Shown here: positions 1 through 10,559 of the stretch, in pieces | Position numbering within the stretch: the first letter of the stretch is position 1 | Layout of the letters: every line of letters starts with the position of its first letter | Source of the DNA: Diphasiastrum complanatum | Taxonomy: Eukaryota; Streptophyta; Lycopodiopsida; Lycopodiales; Lycopodiaceae | DNA: 64,000 nucleotides | NCBI GenBank assembly: GCA_029204225.1 | Contig: CM055095.1 | Coordinates: forward strand, 59,846,414 to 59,910,413 | Direction: 5' to 3' | The notes under the pieces: generated by a model | Told to the model about the DNA's origin: nothing | The model's database searches: none | Seen by the model: only the letters and a program-made list of their open reading frames with translations | Translations under genes and position numbers: made by a program

Positions 1-270
1 TGCGTGTGACGTTCTCTAACAAAGCATGCAATGTGATTGATGCTAGTACCAGCACTCTCATCGCTCAAGGCAGAAGGAAAGGAAACCTATATCATCTGAA
101 GGTACGTGTACCTAAAGATCAGGTGCATCAGACTCATGACGACTCACCAGACACTCTGTGGCACAGAAGACTCTGCCACATGAACTCAATGGCACTTTAC
201 CAGACAAGCCATCATGGAGTGATAACAGGGGTCAGCATCTCGAATGCAACCAATTCGACCACCTGTGATG
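1..270 (+). pseudogene. Ty1/copia fragment, GAG-pre-integrase region
   Basis: This is a partial Ty1/copia polyprotein open at the window edge. The frame from position 6 carries the pre-integrase signature LWHRRLCHMNSMAL, which precedes the integrase zinc finger in copia elements. The same family recurs at 36.7-38 kb (LCHMNLMAL followed by HGVITGVSI in both). The fragment stops near 270 and runs straight into gypsy gag, so it is truncated by rearrangement. It contains no catalytic residues. The family assignment is firm; function is lost. Confidence 0.75.
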
Positions 271-1418
271 TGAACCTGAGTTGATTAACAAAAATGCCAT
301 GATTATGTGGTTTTTGTCAAGATTACCTAAAAGGATCAGACGTGAGCTGAAATGCCATAATGAGTACGCAATCTTGCAAAATGCTATGGATGATGCAATT
401 CGGGAGGAGGATGAAGATTCAGACGATGAGCCGAATATCAGTATGTTGACTTATACACCAGGGGCAGACCACTATGACATCGACCACTATTGCATCAACA
501 AATGTCAACGCTACTGCAGAAATGATGCTCAATGAATTTGAGAAACTCAGGAAGAACCAGCAAAAACAAATGGAAAAGTTGTAGTTGCAATTTGATGAGA
601 AGATCAAAGCATTGGAAGATTTCCATGGACAAGCGAACAAGGAACCTGAGAAGTTTGCAAAGCCTTTTCCTACCAGGGAAAATCTCTGGTATTCTATTTG
701 TACAGGAACTCACACAGTGAATGAGTGTCCTCAATTGAAAAAATGAATGGAAATCAGTATATGCCATTTGTGTAATTCGCCTGATCATGAGACTGTTTTT
801 TGTAGCTTCAATCTACATATAATTCAGAAACGGTATGCCCATATGGGATATCAAAAACCACATAATGGAGGAAATTTGATAGCTAGACCTCGTCAATCTG
901 CTCTTGGATACCCGGAACGGTTAGCCTTACCTGCCTCACCAAAGCACCCCGCTCATCCTGCCAATTTGATGGAACCAAAACTTTATAGAAGTGTCGAGCA
1001 ATGGAACTATGGTAATGATCAAGAAGGTGGATCTCCAGAACAATATGCTATTTATGTTGTCATGCAACAACAAGCATCTAGAAACTGGACAAGATCATCA
1101 CTTGGATGCTTTGCATGTGGAGAAAATCACAGAGTTGCAGAATGTCCAAATAAAAAAAAATTTGTACCATTATTTCGTGACTGTGGTTATGGGCATTTCT
1201 ATAAGGAATGTCCAACAAGACCGAAGCCACCACCGACTATAGCTCCTGTAAATTTGATAACAATCAAGCAAAGACTAGTAGCTCAGAATAAACCAAGTGT
1301 ACTCTTGATGGTGGCCACCAGAGCACATAAGCAGAAAGAACTGGTAGCAGATCCAGTACCTGCTGATTCTATACCATTAACTAATATACCAACAACATCT
1401 GGAGTCTATCCTAATCTT
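271..1418 (+). pseudogene. Ty3/gypsy element G0, gag with zinc knuckles (5' part)
   Basis: Degenerate gypsy gag, read in several frames. The stretch MIMWFLSRLPKRIRREL at 299-350 has a close relative in G1 near 24.85 kb (VIMWFLTGLPRSIRREL), so this is a repeated family. Further on, a CCHC knuckle CHLCNSPDHETVFC lies near 760-805. Two shorter, imperfect knuckles (CFACGENHRVAEC and DCGYGHFYKEC) lie at about 1107-1215. Such knuckles bind the element RNA in the virus-like particle. The frame stops at 1419 only because copia A is inserted there. It resumes at 6297 once A and one copy of its 5-bp target duplication are removed, and is then broken by a TAG 12 codons later. Confidence 0.75.
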
Positions 1419-2141
1419 TGACAAAATTTCTAGAATTCACACGTGTGAGAATGATCCACAAGTATGATTGATCTTATTAAGCTTTATGATTAGAACAGTA
1501 ACCTAATTCTAGATTGAATAGCAAGATCTAGAGCAAAAGTACAAGAATTTAGTGTATGAGCATTAGCCTCAACACGAGTTAGAGAGAGAAAGAGAGAGAG
1601 AGATATTCAAGCAAGTATGGTATAGATCCAAAATGGCATGGAATAGCTACAATGCTTTGGTTCTTCATCAAAGATTATGAGAATAGCTACACATGTTTAT
1701 GGAGTTTGAGGTAGCTCGAGGTAGAACCACACCCATCCACCTTTCAATCACATCTAAAGTTAAAACTAGATTCTATGTGACATTTGTCACATCTCATGCA
1801 TGTATCTCTACCTACTTTTACCAAGTGTCCTATTTCTAACTAGAATTGTACAAATCACCATGCATGTGTCCATTTCACTTTGTGCATGCCTTGCATGTCA
1901 CTATGGATCACTTACAATAAATGCATGTGATATGCCACGAGTTTCTACAAGCATATTAATGCTATTTCTAAGTCTACAATCTATATGCAAGTTGTATTCT
2001 ACCAAGTAGATATGATAAATCAATATAGCTCGAGTTCCATCTAGGCCAAATATGGCATTTACATTTATGAAACAATATACTTGCATAGTAAAAAACTTGT
2101 ATCAAGCCTAAAGTCAAGATAGATGATTTTTATTTTCAACA
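1419..2141 (-). repeat. 3' LTR of element A (723 bp)
   Basis: It begins TG and ends CA, and matches 5504-6291 over its whole length. Relative to the other copy it lacks 71 bp after position ~1531 (the missing bases start TACATAATTTATGG in the right LTR) and carries 6 extra bases (CGAGTT) near 2029. It contains a GA-rich stretch at ~1579-1602 and the near-palindrome TTCACACGTGTGAG at 1436-1449. Short open frames inside it (for example 1800-2009, repeated at 5956-6165) are chance frames of LTR DNA. Confidence 0.92.
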
Positions 2142-2158
2142 CTCCTCCTAAAAACAAT
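2142..2158 (-). other. Polypurine tract of element A
   Basis: Read on the minus strand, TTTTTAGGAGGAG directly abuts the LTR start TG. In LTR retrotransposons this purine run primes plus-strand DNA synthesis. Elements D, E and B have similar tracts ending in GAG before TG. Confidence 0.8.
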
Positions 2159-2169
2159 CTATGTTGACT

Positions 2170-2390
2170 TGAACATGGATCTTGGTATTACACCAAGATT
2201 GGCTCTATGCTTGATGAAGGAATTCTTGCTCAAAGGTTTGGTGAGTGCAATAAAAGATGATGTGTCAATGTGCTCCAAGTAGATTTCCCCTCCAATGAGC
2301 TTCTCTCTCACAAAGTGATGTGCAACTTCGATGTGTTTGCTCCTTGCATGGAATATCGGATTGTTGGCAAGGGCTTGTGCTGTACCTTAG
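2170..2390 (-). pseudogene. Element A, RNase H C-terminal tail
   Basis: On the minus strand this reads FHARSKHIEVAHHFVREK followed by a degraded ADLFTKPLSK-like end, the standard C-terminus of copia RNase H. At about 2388-2392 it is joined to the integrase C-terminal region, so the reverse transcriptase and most of RNase H have been deleted. The junction is visible because the integrase phrase KKKPKVQ runs out of frame into the RNase H coding DNA. Confidence 0.8.
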
Positions 2391-3009
2391 GTTTCTTCTT
2401 AAACAAGACTTCATATGGTGATTTTCCAACAAGTGCATTGTGAGGTAATCTTTTGCACAAATAGTTTACACAATTAATTGCTTCACCCCAATATTCAATA
2501 GGCAAAGAAGCCTCAACTCAGATTGCTTTAGCACATTCACATAAAGATTGATTTTTTCTCTCAGCAACTCCATTTTGAGATGGAGGAAAGGCACAAGAAA
2601 ACTCTCTCTTTATTCCTTCACCTTCACAATATTCATAAAACTTGTTGGAGATGTATTCACCTCCTCCATCACATCTTAAAGCTTTGACTTTGAAAGAAAA
2701 TTGTTTCTCAACATAAGCTTTGAAGATTAGGAAGTGATCAAATATCATAGCTTTTGAAGAAAGTAGATACAACCAAGTATATCTTGTAAAGTCATCAATA
2801 AAGGTGACAAAACATGTTGCACCACCAATACTTTTAGAAGAAGAAAAATGGGCATCCAAGTGTATAAGCTCCAAAGGATGAGTAGTTTTTATAAAAGACT
2901 TTTGATATGGTTTTCTATGTGATTTTGCAATAACACAAGCCTCACAAGGCTTGATATCCTTACTTCTAGAATACTCACTCTTAGGAATCAGATTTTTCAA
3001 AGTTTTCAA
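2391..3009 (-). pseudogene. Element A, integrase core
   Basis: Minus-strand copia integrase. The first acidic residue lies in LIHLDAHFSSS, the second in LRCDGGGEYIS and the glutamate in NGVAERKNQS, so the DD35E triad is readable. A CEACVIAKSHRKPY zinc-finger end precedes it. The second Asp lies in CDGGGEY where the family usually has SDNGGEY. A stop between 2518 and 2505 splits the frame before WGEAINCVNYLCKRLP. The N-terminal pre-integrase part is absent here because it lies in the inverted block at 3013-4083. Confidence 0.85.
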
Positions 3010-3012
3010 AGA

Positions 3013-4083
3013 AGTGATGAGAGTGCATCAAACTATGTTCTGAGAGTAAAAGATCTTCAAAGGGAGCTTTCTTGTGTTGGTGTTTCAATTAACCAAGATG
3101 GGCTAGTACAAGTCATTTTAAATGGCTTGAAAGATGACTATGATAATATTGTTCAATCCTTTGCCATTAAGGATGAGTTGACTAATATAGAAACTCTCCA
3201 AGGAATTCTCATCTCTGAAGAAGCTAGGAAAAATTATAAACTTTCTAGGATGAACAAACTCGAGCATATTGGAAGTGACAAAGCCCTCTTTGTCAAGGAC
3301 AAGCATAAAGGAAGGAGCAAGAACCAGTTTTCTCAAGCATTCAACAAAGACAAAGCCAAGGATCGAGACAAAGATGGTGAAGAGGATGACTCATCTCATC
3401 CTTCTACTTCGAAGACCAAGAAGAAGAAAGTCAAGTGTTTCTTTTGTGGCAAGAAGGGGCACTATGCCTCTAATTGCTTCAAGAAGAAAAACCAACTCAA
3501 GCAAGCAAATCTCTCCAAAGAGATTGAAAAAGATTATATTGCAAGTGATGGAGAAGGATCACTCCTGATGTCAAGTCTTTCTTCATCACCTTTCAAGAAA
3601 GATGGAGCTTGGTACATAGATAGTGGAGCTTCTTAACATATGTGTTGTTCAAAGGAGTCTTTTGACTCAATTGTACCTTACAAAGGACTTAAGAGATCTA
3701 TTTATACTGCAAATGATCATGAGTGCTCTATTGAACCATTGAAACTTGCTTCTTCTAAACTTCTTGCACTTTCCAATGTTCTTTTTGTTCCTAAGCTTAT
3801 AAAGAACTTGATTAGTGCTGGAAAATTGCTTGATAGTGGTTGTGATGTAAAGTTCAATTCCAATACTTGCTTTATCAAGAAAAATGATGAGATCCTAGCT
3901 AATGGATCTAGGTATGGTGGAATTTTCAAGTTGAATTCTTATGAGAATGCAAACTTTTGTGAAGGTGTTCTTTTATCTAAGGAGGAGTTATGGCATAGAA
4001 GGTTGGGACATCCTAACTTTAAGTCTATGTTTTCTATGATCAAGAAAGCTAAGGCTATTGGCCTTCCAAGATCACTTTCATAG
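3013..4083 (+). pseudogene. Element A, inverted block: gag C-terminus, protease, pre-integrase
   Basis: This block reads on the plus strand although the element around it reads on the minus strand. In order it has gag (ILNGLKDDYDNIVQSFAIKD), a perfect CCHC knuckle CFFCGKKGHYASNC near 3439-3480, the protease site WYIDSGAS near 3611-3634, a TAA directly after DSGAS at 3634-3636, and the pre-integrase signature LWHRRLGHPNF near 3988-4020. If flipped, it would sit between the gag N-terminus (4084-4367) and integrase (2391-3009), the normal copia order. So it is an inversion, not a second element. Confidence 0.88.
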
Positions 4084-4367
4084 ATGGACTTAAGTGCATC
4101 CCAAACATTTTTAGCTGTGGTGCAAGATCCTATCTCTCTTAGAATCTCATTAGATACATTCATCTTAATGAAATGTAGAGCCATTCTAGCTCTCTTCTTG
4201 TACTTATGTATTTCAAGCTATGCTTGAGGCTCCTCCAAAATACCAAGCATTATGTCCATAACATCCTGGAGTATCAAAATAGACTCCATTCTAACCTTCC
4301 AAATTGAGTAATTCGAGATACTTAGTCTTTCATCTGCTTCTAGGAGATATCCTCCCACAAATGCCAT
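4084..4367 (-). pseudogene. Element A, gag N-terminus
   Basis: The minus-strand frame starts at an ATG (4365-4367). It reads SNYSIWKVRMESIL and, after an in-frame TAG at 4218-4220, MALHFIKMNVSNEILREIG and KNVWDALKSIYES. This is the UBN2-type gag N-terminus seen intact in element E (SNYSTWKVRMESL, WNALKKLFES). It ends at the inversion breakpoint near 4083. Confidence 0.85.
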
Positions 4368-5490
4368 TATGTGAAGACTTCTTAGTTATTGGACAATAAT
4401 ATGTTTGAGCTTGTTCCAATCAGACTTAATGTTGCTGCTCTCTTTCACTATAGGTACTTTCAAGGATATTCTATCTTCCTATGTGAAAAACTTGCAACTG
4501 TATTTGAGATAGACCTCAAATATTCCACAAAACAAGATGATCTAGATCAGACACTCAAAATGGATTAAGGCACTTTGACAAGTTTGAGTCCTACTTTTGG
4601 CATGTGTGAGATGCTTCAAAAGAAAACACTAATGATACTCAGAAGGCTCAAAGGTGTTCAATTAGCATCAAACTTAGTCTTGATCTTCAGTTTCTTGTGT
4701 AGGATACTCAAAACCATTAGAGGAGTTTTGAGTTCCAAACCCTTTAAGAATTCGTGCAAGATGCCTTTTTTATTATTAAAATATTATAACACTAATACTT
4801 TTGACTTGCCATAACTTTTTAATTGTAGCTTAGAATATGCCATCTAACATATCATTGGAAAGCCCTTGTTGAGCACTTTCTAATGCACCAAACTTTGCTA
4901 AATTCAGACTTACCACTAAAAAGTTATGCCATTTTTAGTATGGAATCAAAATGTGGACTCAAAAAGTTACGTTACATAGATTTCAAATTTTGAGTGTTTT
5001 GATTGGTCCATGTGTAAGAAAAATTTGTGAAAAAATATAAAAAGAATCTTTACAAAGGGTCTTTTTGGGATTTAGAACTCCTCTAATGAATGGATTCTAA
5101 ACAAAACAAGATTGAATCAAATCGAAAAGTGGTCACTCGGATTTTGGACCTCTCCCTACCCTCTTTAAGAGCTTATAATTCTTGATAGACACATTAGATT
5201 GATTTGGTATTATTTCTATGAAAAGTACACTTCATAAGCTTTCCATCAAGCTATAACACCACTATCTTTGAATCAATTAGCAACGAAATAGAAGGGACTA
5301 AAAATATCTGATTTTCACACGTGCAGAATTCTAGAATTCCATACTATCACTATTTAGACCTAAAATTCAATCCAATTTGATTCAAACACTTTTCAGAGGA
5401 AGGTAAAGAAAAGTGAATAACAACTTTTTTGCTTGAATTAGCTCTCAAATTCTTGTACAATCAAAGATGTTAGCATGCAAAACTTAATTT
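4368..5490 (-). other. Element A, 5' untranslated leader
   Basis: About 1.1 kb of AT-rich DNA between gag and the primer-binding site. No frame here resembles a known protein. A CACACGTG motif occurs near 5319. Confidence 0.6.
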
Positions 5491-5503
5491 GGCTCTAATA
5501 CCA
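5491..5503 (-). other. Primer-binding site of element A
   Basis: The minus strand reads TGGTATTAGAGCC immediately after the 5' LTR. It differs at one position from the plant initiator-Met tRNA-complementary site TGGTATCAGAGCC. Confidence 0.88.
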
Positions 5504-6291
5504 TGACAAAATTTCCAGAATTCACATGTGTGGGAATGATCCACAAGTATGATTGATCTTATTAAGCTTTATGATTAGCACACTAACTTGATTCTAGATT
5601 AAATAGCAAGATCTAGTACATAATTTATGGCTTAACCACAATCTAGCATGCTAAGAATCAGATAATGATTGCTTTGAATTACAAATGAGCAAAAGTACAA
5701 GAATTTAGTGTATGAGTATTAGCCTCAACACGATTTAGAGAGAGAAAGAGAGAGAGAGTTATTCAAGCAAGTATGGTATAGATCCAAAATGGCATGGAAT
5801 AGCTATAAAGCTTTGGTTCTTCATCAAAGATTGTGAGAATAGCTGCACATATTTATGGAGTTTGAGGTAGCTCGAGGTAGAACCACATCCATCCACCTTT
5901 CAATCACATCTAAAGTGAAAACTAGATTCTATGTGACATTTGTCACATCTCATGCATGTATCTCTACCTACTTTTACCAAGTGTCTTATTTCTAGCTAGA
6001 ATTGTACAAATCACCATGCATGTGTCCATTTCACTTTGTGCATGCCTTGCATGTCACTATGGATCACTTACAACAAATGCATGTGATATGCCACGAGTTT
6101 CTACAAGCATATTAATGCTATTTCTAAGTCTACAATCTATATGCAAGTTGTATTCTACCAACTAGATATGATAAATCCATATAGCTCCATCTAGGCCAAA
6201 TTTGGCATTTGCATTTATGAAACAACATACTTGCATAGTAAAAAACTTGTAGCAAGCCTAAAGTCAAGATAGATGATTTTCATTTTCAACA
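5504..6291 (-). repeat. 5' LTR of element A (788 bp)
   Basis: TG...CA repeat matching 1419-2141. It keeps the 71 bp lost from the left copy and starts with the variant TTCACATGTGTG motif at 5521. It is flanked on the right by the target duplication ATCTT (6292-6296). Confidence 0.92.
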
Positions 6292-6296
6292 ATCTT

Positions 6297-7140
6297 CGAA
6301 AAAGAAGATATCAGGATATGTGGTAGTGGATTAAACATCTGCAAGAAGAAGAGGAGCTTGAAGTTGCTAGAGCAACAGCCGAAGTTCGTTCTTCACCATT
6401 GCAGCCACCGAAAAATTCACGTACAAATATGAATGCTCAGTTGCATCATCATGAAGAACCTTTCAAGATGACTGAACCGGAAGCATCACAAACAAAACTG
6501 CTCATGAATATTTTGTCTAGTAGGATCAATATTTCGTTGGGAGAATTCTTGAAGTTGGTGCCAAAAGCAAAAGAAGTATTAGCGCAAAAGTTAACTCAAG
6601 TTGAACTAGAAGTCCATCAGGAGCCACTTTTTTGTGCTGGATTTGAAGAATCTAATGAAGTACTCCATGTCAGAGCAGCTTGGGAAAGTGAACAAAAAAA
6701 TATCACCTTGTCGATACAACATAGACAATTTCAAGCAGCTATGATAGATCGCGGTTCAGGAGTTAACATGATTTCTACAAAGCTATGTGCAAAATGGGGC
6801 CTTACAAAGATTAAACTTGCAACTTTTTCCATTAAACTAGCTGATCAAACGACAGTTCGTCCGCGAGGAATGGTTGAAGATATACCTATCAGAATTGTCG
6901 GAGTACAGTTTGTCGTTACTTCTGTAGTAAGGACTTACCAAAAGCACCAAATGTCTACCGAGTCCTATTGGGACGCCCATTTACGAGTTGTGCAAGTAAT
7001 TCATAATTGGGGTACTGAAAAAATCACTTTTGAAAATCGTGAACGTGCAGTCAAGGTTGATCCTGTAACTTGGACTATCAAACCAGTGGTTCAAAAAGAG
7101 GATGATGATTCATCAACAACAAATCATACTTGTGACCGAC
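6297..7140 (+). pseudogene. Ty3/gypsy element G0, retroviral-type aspartic protease (3' part)
   Basis: Continuation of the gag frame that copia A interrupted. Position 6297 is in frame with 1418; a TAG follows near 6330. From 6399 a 260-residue frame includes the protease active site AAMIDRGSGVNMIS (D-x-G) and downstream LADQTTVRPRGMVEDIPIRI. The same protease occurs in gypsy K (55949-56405). The match to K ends at SSTTNHTCDR, about 7140, after which the sequence is unrelated, so reverse transcriptase and integrase are missing. Confidence 0.82.
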
Positions 7141-8640
7141 TTGTAATGGATGTAGCGTTAATGCTTAGGGTTAGATGGTAGAGTTAGATGTGAATCTTCC
7201 ATTCATACTGAAATTTGAATTATGTTATTGTTCTCATGGGAACGAATCTACACGTGACAACTAACTTCATCTCCTTGATGCTAGATTGATTAGATCTTGG
7301 GTTGAGGATAGGCAAGGAAAGAAACCCACTACATCGATCAAAGCAAATTCAATGATTTTCGATTTGAGCTTTGTCGAGCTGATACATGTTTGTGATTTGC
7401 ATGTATTTATGTTGACTATTGAAAACACATGTTTTATTAAGAGTATACGATTGTATAAGTATGGATCTAGATTAGTTGTGAGATTAGGAATGGAGAGGAT
7501 AGACAACAATAATCGGATATTACTAAAGACACATGTCTTTCTCACTACACTAATTTCTGTGGTTTGTTGTCATGGGATGGTGGCAGGTAACAATTGATAT
7601 CCCCTTAGTTTATGATTATGGTACTTTTTACTGTTAGTAGTTATATTGGCACTAACATTTTTTTATGATTAACTTTGAAGAATCACAACTACACATCTAG
7701 GCATTTTGCCATGCGACGTTGCCACACGAACTCGGTACGTAGCTGAAATTTTGACAATTGGTGTGGCTCTGCCACGTGTGGCACATCCACACCAAATTTT
7801 TTCAGGGGAAGCTGCTAGTAAATCCAGGCTGGAGGTGGGTTTGGCAATTAATTGATTTTTTTGCATGACACCACCACGTAAATAAAATTGTTCTAAGTTT
7901 TGTTTTTTCAAATCTATAGTGAACAATATGTTGATAAACAAACAACTTTATGATTAATTTAGAAGTAAATGAGATTTTTTTTAATGTTCTGAATAAGTGT
8001 GAATTAATAATGGAATGTTTATAATGTACATAATCATGAGTGTGAACTAAAAATCAAATGATCAGTATGTCAAATTATGATGCATTTTGAATTAAATTTG
8101 AAATTTATTGATACTCAAATAAATAATATTAACCGTAATGTTGTACGGTTATGTGAAGAACCAACGAGGAGCATGTTTCTATTTCTAGTTGTTCAACTTT
8201 TGTGAGATAATTAATCGGAGATGACTATTCGATGTTACTTTGACGAATTGGAATTACTATCGGTCGAATACAGCCTGCTATCTTATGCATTTATAGACAT
8301 TATGACGTGTTTATATATTGAGAAAGTTCCATAATCAAAATTTGACACTGATCTCAAGTTGGTATTAATAGGTAGAAAAAGTGTGAGCTAAATTTGCACT
8401 TGAAAGGATGCAAAGAACCTTGAGAGTCATGTGGTAGCTTGTTCCAAAAATTTGTTGATAAAAAAGATGCCATGTTATATACGTTTGTGTGTTTGCAAAG
8501 ATGAATGAATAATCGAATGTGGCAAAGTGTATTATTGTCCTTCATATTATTTTCATAAATGTTACCACAAAGAAGACGCTTTTTACTACAATATGTAGCT
8601 CTCTTGAATCTCACAAATCTCAAGAAGCAAGATCTATAAT
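7141..8640. other. Intergenic repeat DNA without recognised gene
   Basis: AT-rich DNA. Apart from the LTR remnant at 7330-7540 I see no coding signature. The short open frames at 7286-7597, 7669-7941 and 8354-8623 have no recognisable motif. Confidence 0.5.
7330..7540 (-). repeat. Decayed F-type LTR fragment
   Basis: The stretch ATGGATCTAGATTAG...GGAATGGAGAGGATA...CAACAATAATCG near 7460-7515 aligns with the terminal part of the F LTR at 20910-20965 (ATGGATCTAGATTAG...GGGATGGAGAGGATAACAATCG). It is a partial copy with no visible partner. Confidence 0.5.
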
Positions 8641-9128
8641 GATCTTAAACTCAAAATGACTTGGGAAATTGAATTCTACACAATTTATTCAATTTAGAAG
8701 CTCGAATTTGATTCTTGGAAGTGCCAATGCCTTCCTATGGTGTTTAGAATGGATTTTAGCTTCACTTTTGAACTAAAAACATAAGCCTAAAAATCACTCT
8801 CAATGATTTGAAGGTTTAACATACATCTAACACCATTCCACAACAAATCTATAATGAGATCAATGGATTTTCTCAAAGCAAATCACTAGTTTCACTCTAC
8901 ACAAATTGTTTGAAGCTCAAATATTGAAAAATCACAAAGATTTGGTGAAAGTACAACTCCAACAGCCTCTCACATGTGTGATAAGTACATTTGAACTTTA
9001 CACACTAATATAAACCTCAACTTCACAAGTAACCTATTAGTAAAGGTCACCCTCCTTCAAAATGATTCTAGCACCAATGCTTTCACCAAAATGAAGATAT
9101 TTAGATCATCATCTAAGCTCTTTGACTT
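8640..9128 (-). other. Element N, 5' leader
   Basis: AT-rich stretch next to a minus-strand copia primer site. It resembles the leaders of A, D and E and has a CACATGTGTG motif at 8971. No gag frame is recognisable. Confidence 0.45.
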
Positions 9129-9141
9129 GGCTTTGATACCA
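9129..9141 (-). other. Primer-binding site of element N
   Basis: The minus strand reads TGGTATCAAAGCC, an initiator-Met-like copia primer site with one mismatch, directly abutting an LTR start TG at 9142. Confidence 0.75.
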
Positions 9142-9565
9142 TGCCAAACTTTAGAGTTTAGGACTAAATTTGATTTACAAATGATCACAAAGAGTGATTG
9201 GTAGCTTGGGATCCTGATCTACATCAAGACTAGCTTCCAATTCTAGATTCTAGTTGACAATTTTTGTGATTCCAAACAAGAACAATCAAGAAATGATGAT
9301 CCACGACTTCACACGTGTGAAGTACTGCTACTGTATGGCCTTAAAACAAAGAATTAGTTTACATGTGAAATGCTAGCATTCCTCCACAAAGAAAGTGCTT
9401 AAGAGAGTGAAAACATCAAGATTGCTTCACAAACCAAGATTTCTCATCATTAGCTTGACAATGGATCCATCATGGATCAAGTACACAATCACCATAATCT
9501 CTCTCTAAGCTACATTCAACACGTGTGGGATAGCTCATTATACTCATCCATAAGATCAGCTATAC
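9142..9565 (-). repeat. Element N LTR (truncated)
   Basis: It starts TGCCAAACTTTAG after the primer site. It contains the perfect 14-bp palindrome TTCACACGTGTGAA (9308-9321) and a second CACGTGTG at 9520. Its far end is lost: near 9565 it runs directly into RNase H coding DNA with no polypurine tract between. It therefore sits between a primer site and an RNase H tail. Confidence 0.65.
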
Positions 9566-9566
9566 A

Positions 9567-9652
9567 TGAAGATGTGTCGACATGTTCCAAGTTGATTTCA
9601 CCTCCAATGAGCTTTTCCCTTACAAAATGGTGTGCCATTATTTTGATGTCAT
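9567..9652 (-). pseudogene. Element N, RNase H tail fragment
   Basis: The minus strand reads MAHHFVREKLIGGEINLEH and then DTSSCIADL, the C-terminal end of copia RNase H, very close to the tail in element A (HHFVREKLIGGEIYLEH). It is cut on both sides: by the LTR at 9565 and by non-element coding DNA at 9653. Confidence 0.75.
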
Positions 9653-9773
9653 CTACTGAAGGTTGATCTCCAAGCCTCCTAAAAAAAATTTCTTTCATTC
9701 TCTGTTCTCGTTTCTTACCAACCCAATAGTCCCTCATTGCAGCTTTGTCAGTGAGGTTCCATGCTAGGATCAC
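9653..9773 (-). pseudogene. Exon-like coding fragment of unknown gene fused to RNase H tail
   Basis: The same minus-strand frame continues upstream as VILAWNLTDKAAMRDYWVGK, then KREQRMKEIFFRRLGDQPSV. This is charged, well-formed protein sequence unlike any retroelement domain I recognise. It is preceded by TACGCAG, a plausible splice acceptor. It could be an exon captured from a host gene. I do not recognise the family and do not assign a function. Confidence 0.4.
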
Positions 9774-9779
9774 CTGCGT

Positions 9780-10559
9780 ACATCTAGAACTACTAGAATA
9801 TCCGAAATTGAATCTGTAAAATATATATTATTGCCCTAAAGACTATCCATGTTAGAATCGTCTGCTATTTTGTGCACTGACTAATCGATCAGACAAAGAG
9901 CTCGATCAAACAGATCATGTATTACATTTTAGATCAACGCAGTAGGAGAGGGAGACATAGAGCTAGAGCGGGAGATCTTTCGAAAGCGAGGAGAGAGAGT
10001 GTGTGTGAGCTAGATTGCGAGAGAGATAGAGAGCTAGAGCTGAAGCTAGAGTGAGAGAGAGAAGCTAAAGGCCAGCTGTCCTACAGCAGAAGTAATTATT
10101 AAGCAATTATTAAAAAAAACACCTACAAATCTGTTACAGACTGTCATAGTCTTTTCATCTTTAGTGGACCTAGTTTAGAATGTTAAACAAGAAACCCTTT
10201 TTTTTAGTGCATTTTTACCCAAAAAAAGGTAGTGTCCTTGACAGTCCATGTTGTACCACCAAACCATGCATTTAGCAAATTGAATTGTTGTGTCTTGGAA
10301 TCATGGTATTCTAAGAACATTCTTATCAAGAAGCACTATTATCTACAAAAAATTGTGGACAAATTTTAGACTATGATTAAAATGGAATCTCTTTAGCTTT
10401 TGGACTTGATCTCCGAAGTAAAAAGTTGAGTCACTTAGAGATTCGTGTAATTGAAATTGCATGAAGGCGATTTCTTTTGTTTGGAACCATTCATAAGATT
10501 TATATCTTAATTTACTTTTGAAATATGAGTTAGTACCCTTGTGTAGAGGTAAGCACTTG
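9780..10559. other. Intergenic DNA, GA-rich patch
   Basis: No gene recognised. GA-rich and GAGCTAGA-type low-complexity sequence occupies about 9945-10070. The open frame at 10343-10573 (minus) has no family signature. Confidence 0.45.

Larger units (their letters stand above)
1419..6291 (-). mobile_element. Ty1/copia element A, rearranged, with 5-bp target duplication
   Basis: Complete LTR-to-LTR element on the minus strand. ATCTT (1414-1418 and 6292-6296) flanks it as a target-site duplication. A primer site like the initiator-Met type (reverse complement of ggctctaatacca, 5491-5503) touches the right LTR, and a polypurine tract AGGAGGAG touches the left LTR. These fix the orientation. Inside, a 1.07-kb block (gag C-terminus, protease, pre-integrase) is inverted relative to the rest. 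The reverse transcriptase is missing: integrase is joined directly to an RNase H tail. The LTRs differ by a 71-bp gap and several substitutions, so the insertion is old. It disrupts gypsy G0. Confidence 0.9.

Noticed and set aside
1800-6165. Conserved 69-residue frame seen twice (1800-2009 and 5956-6165)
   Set aside because: The two lie in the two LTRs of element A, so conservation only reflects LTR duplication.
7160-7180. TTAGGGTTAG, telomere-like string
   Set aside because: Less than two units and not the plant TTTAGGG array; chance occurrence at the end of gypsy G0.
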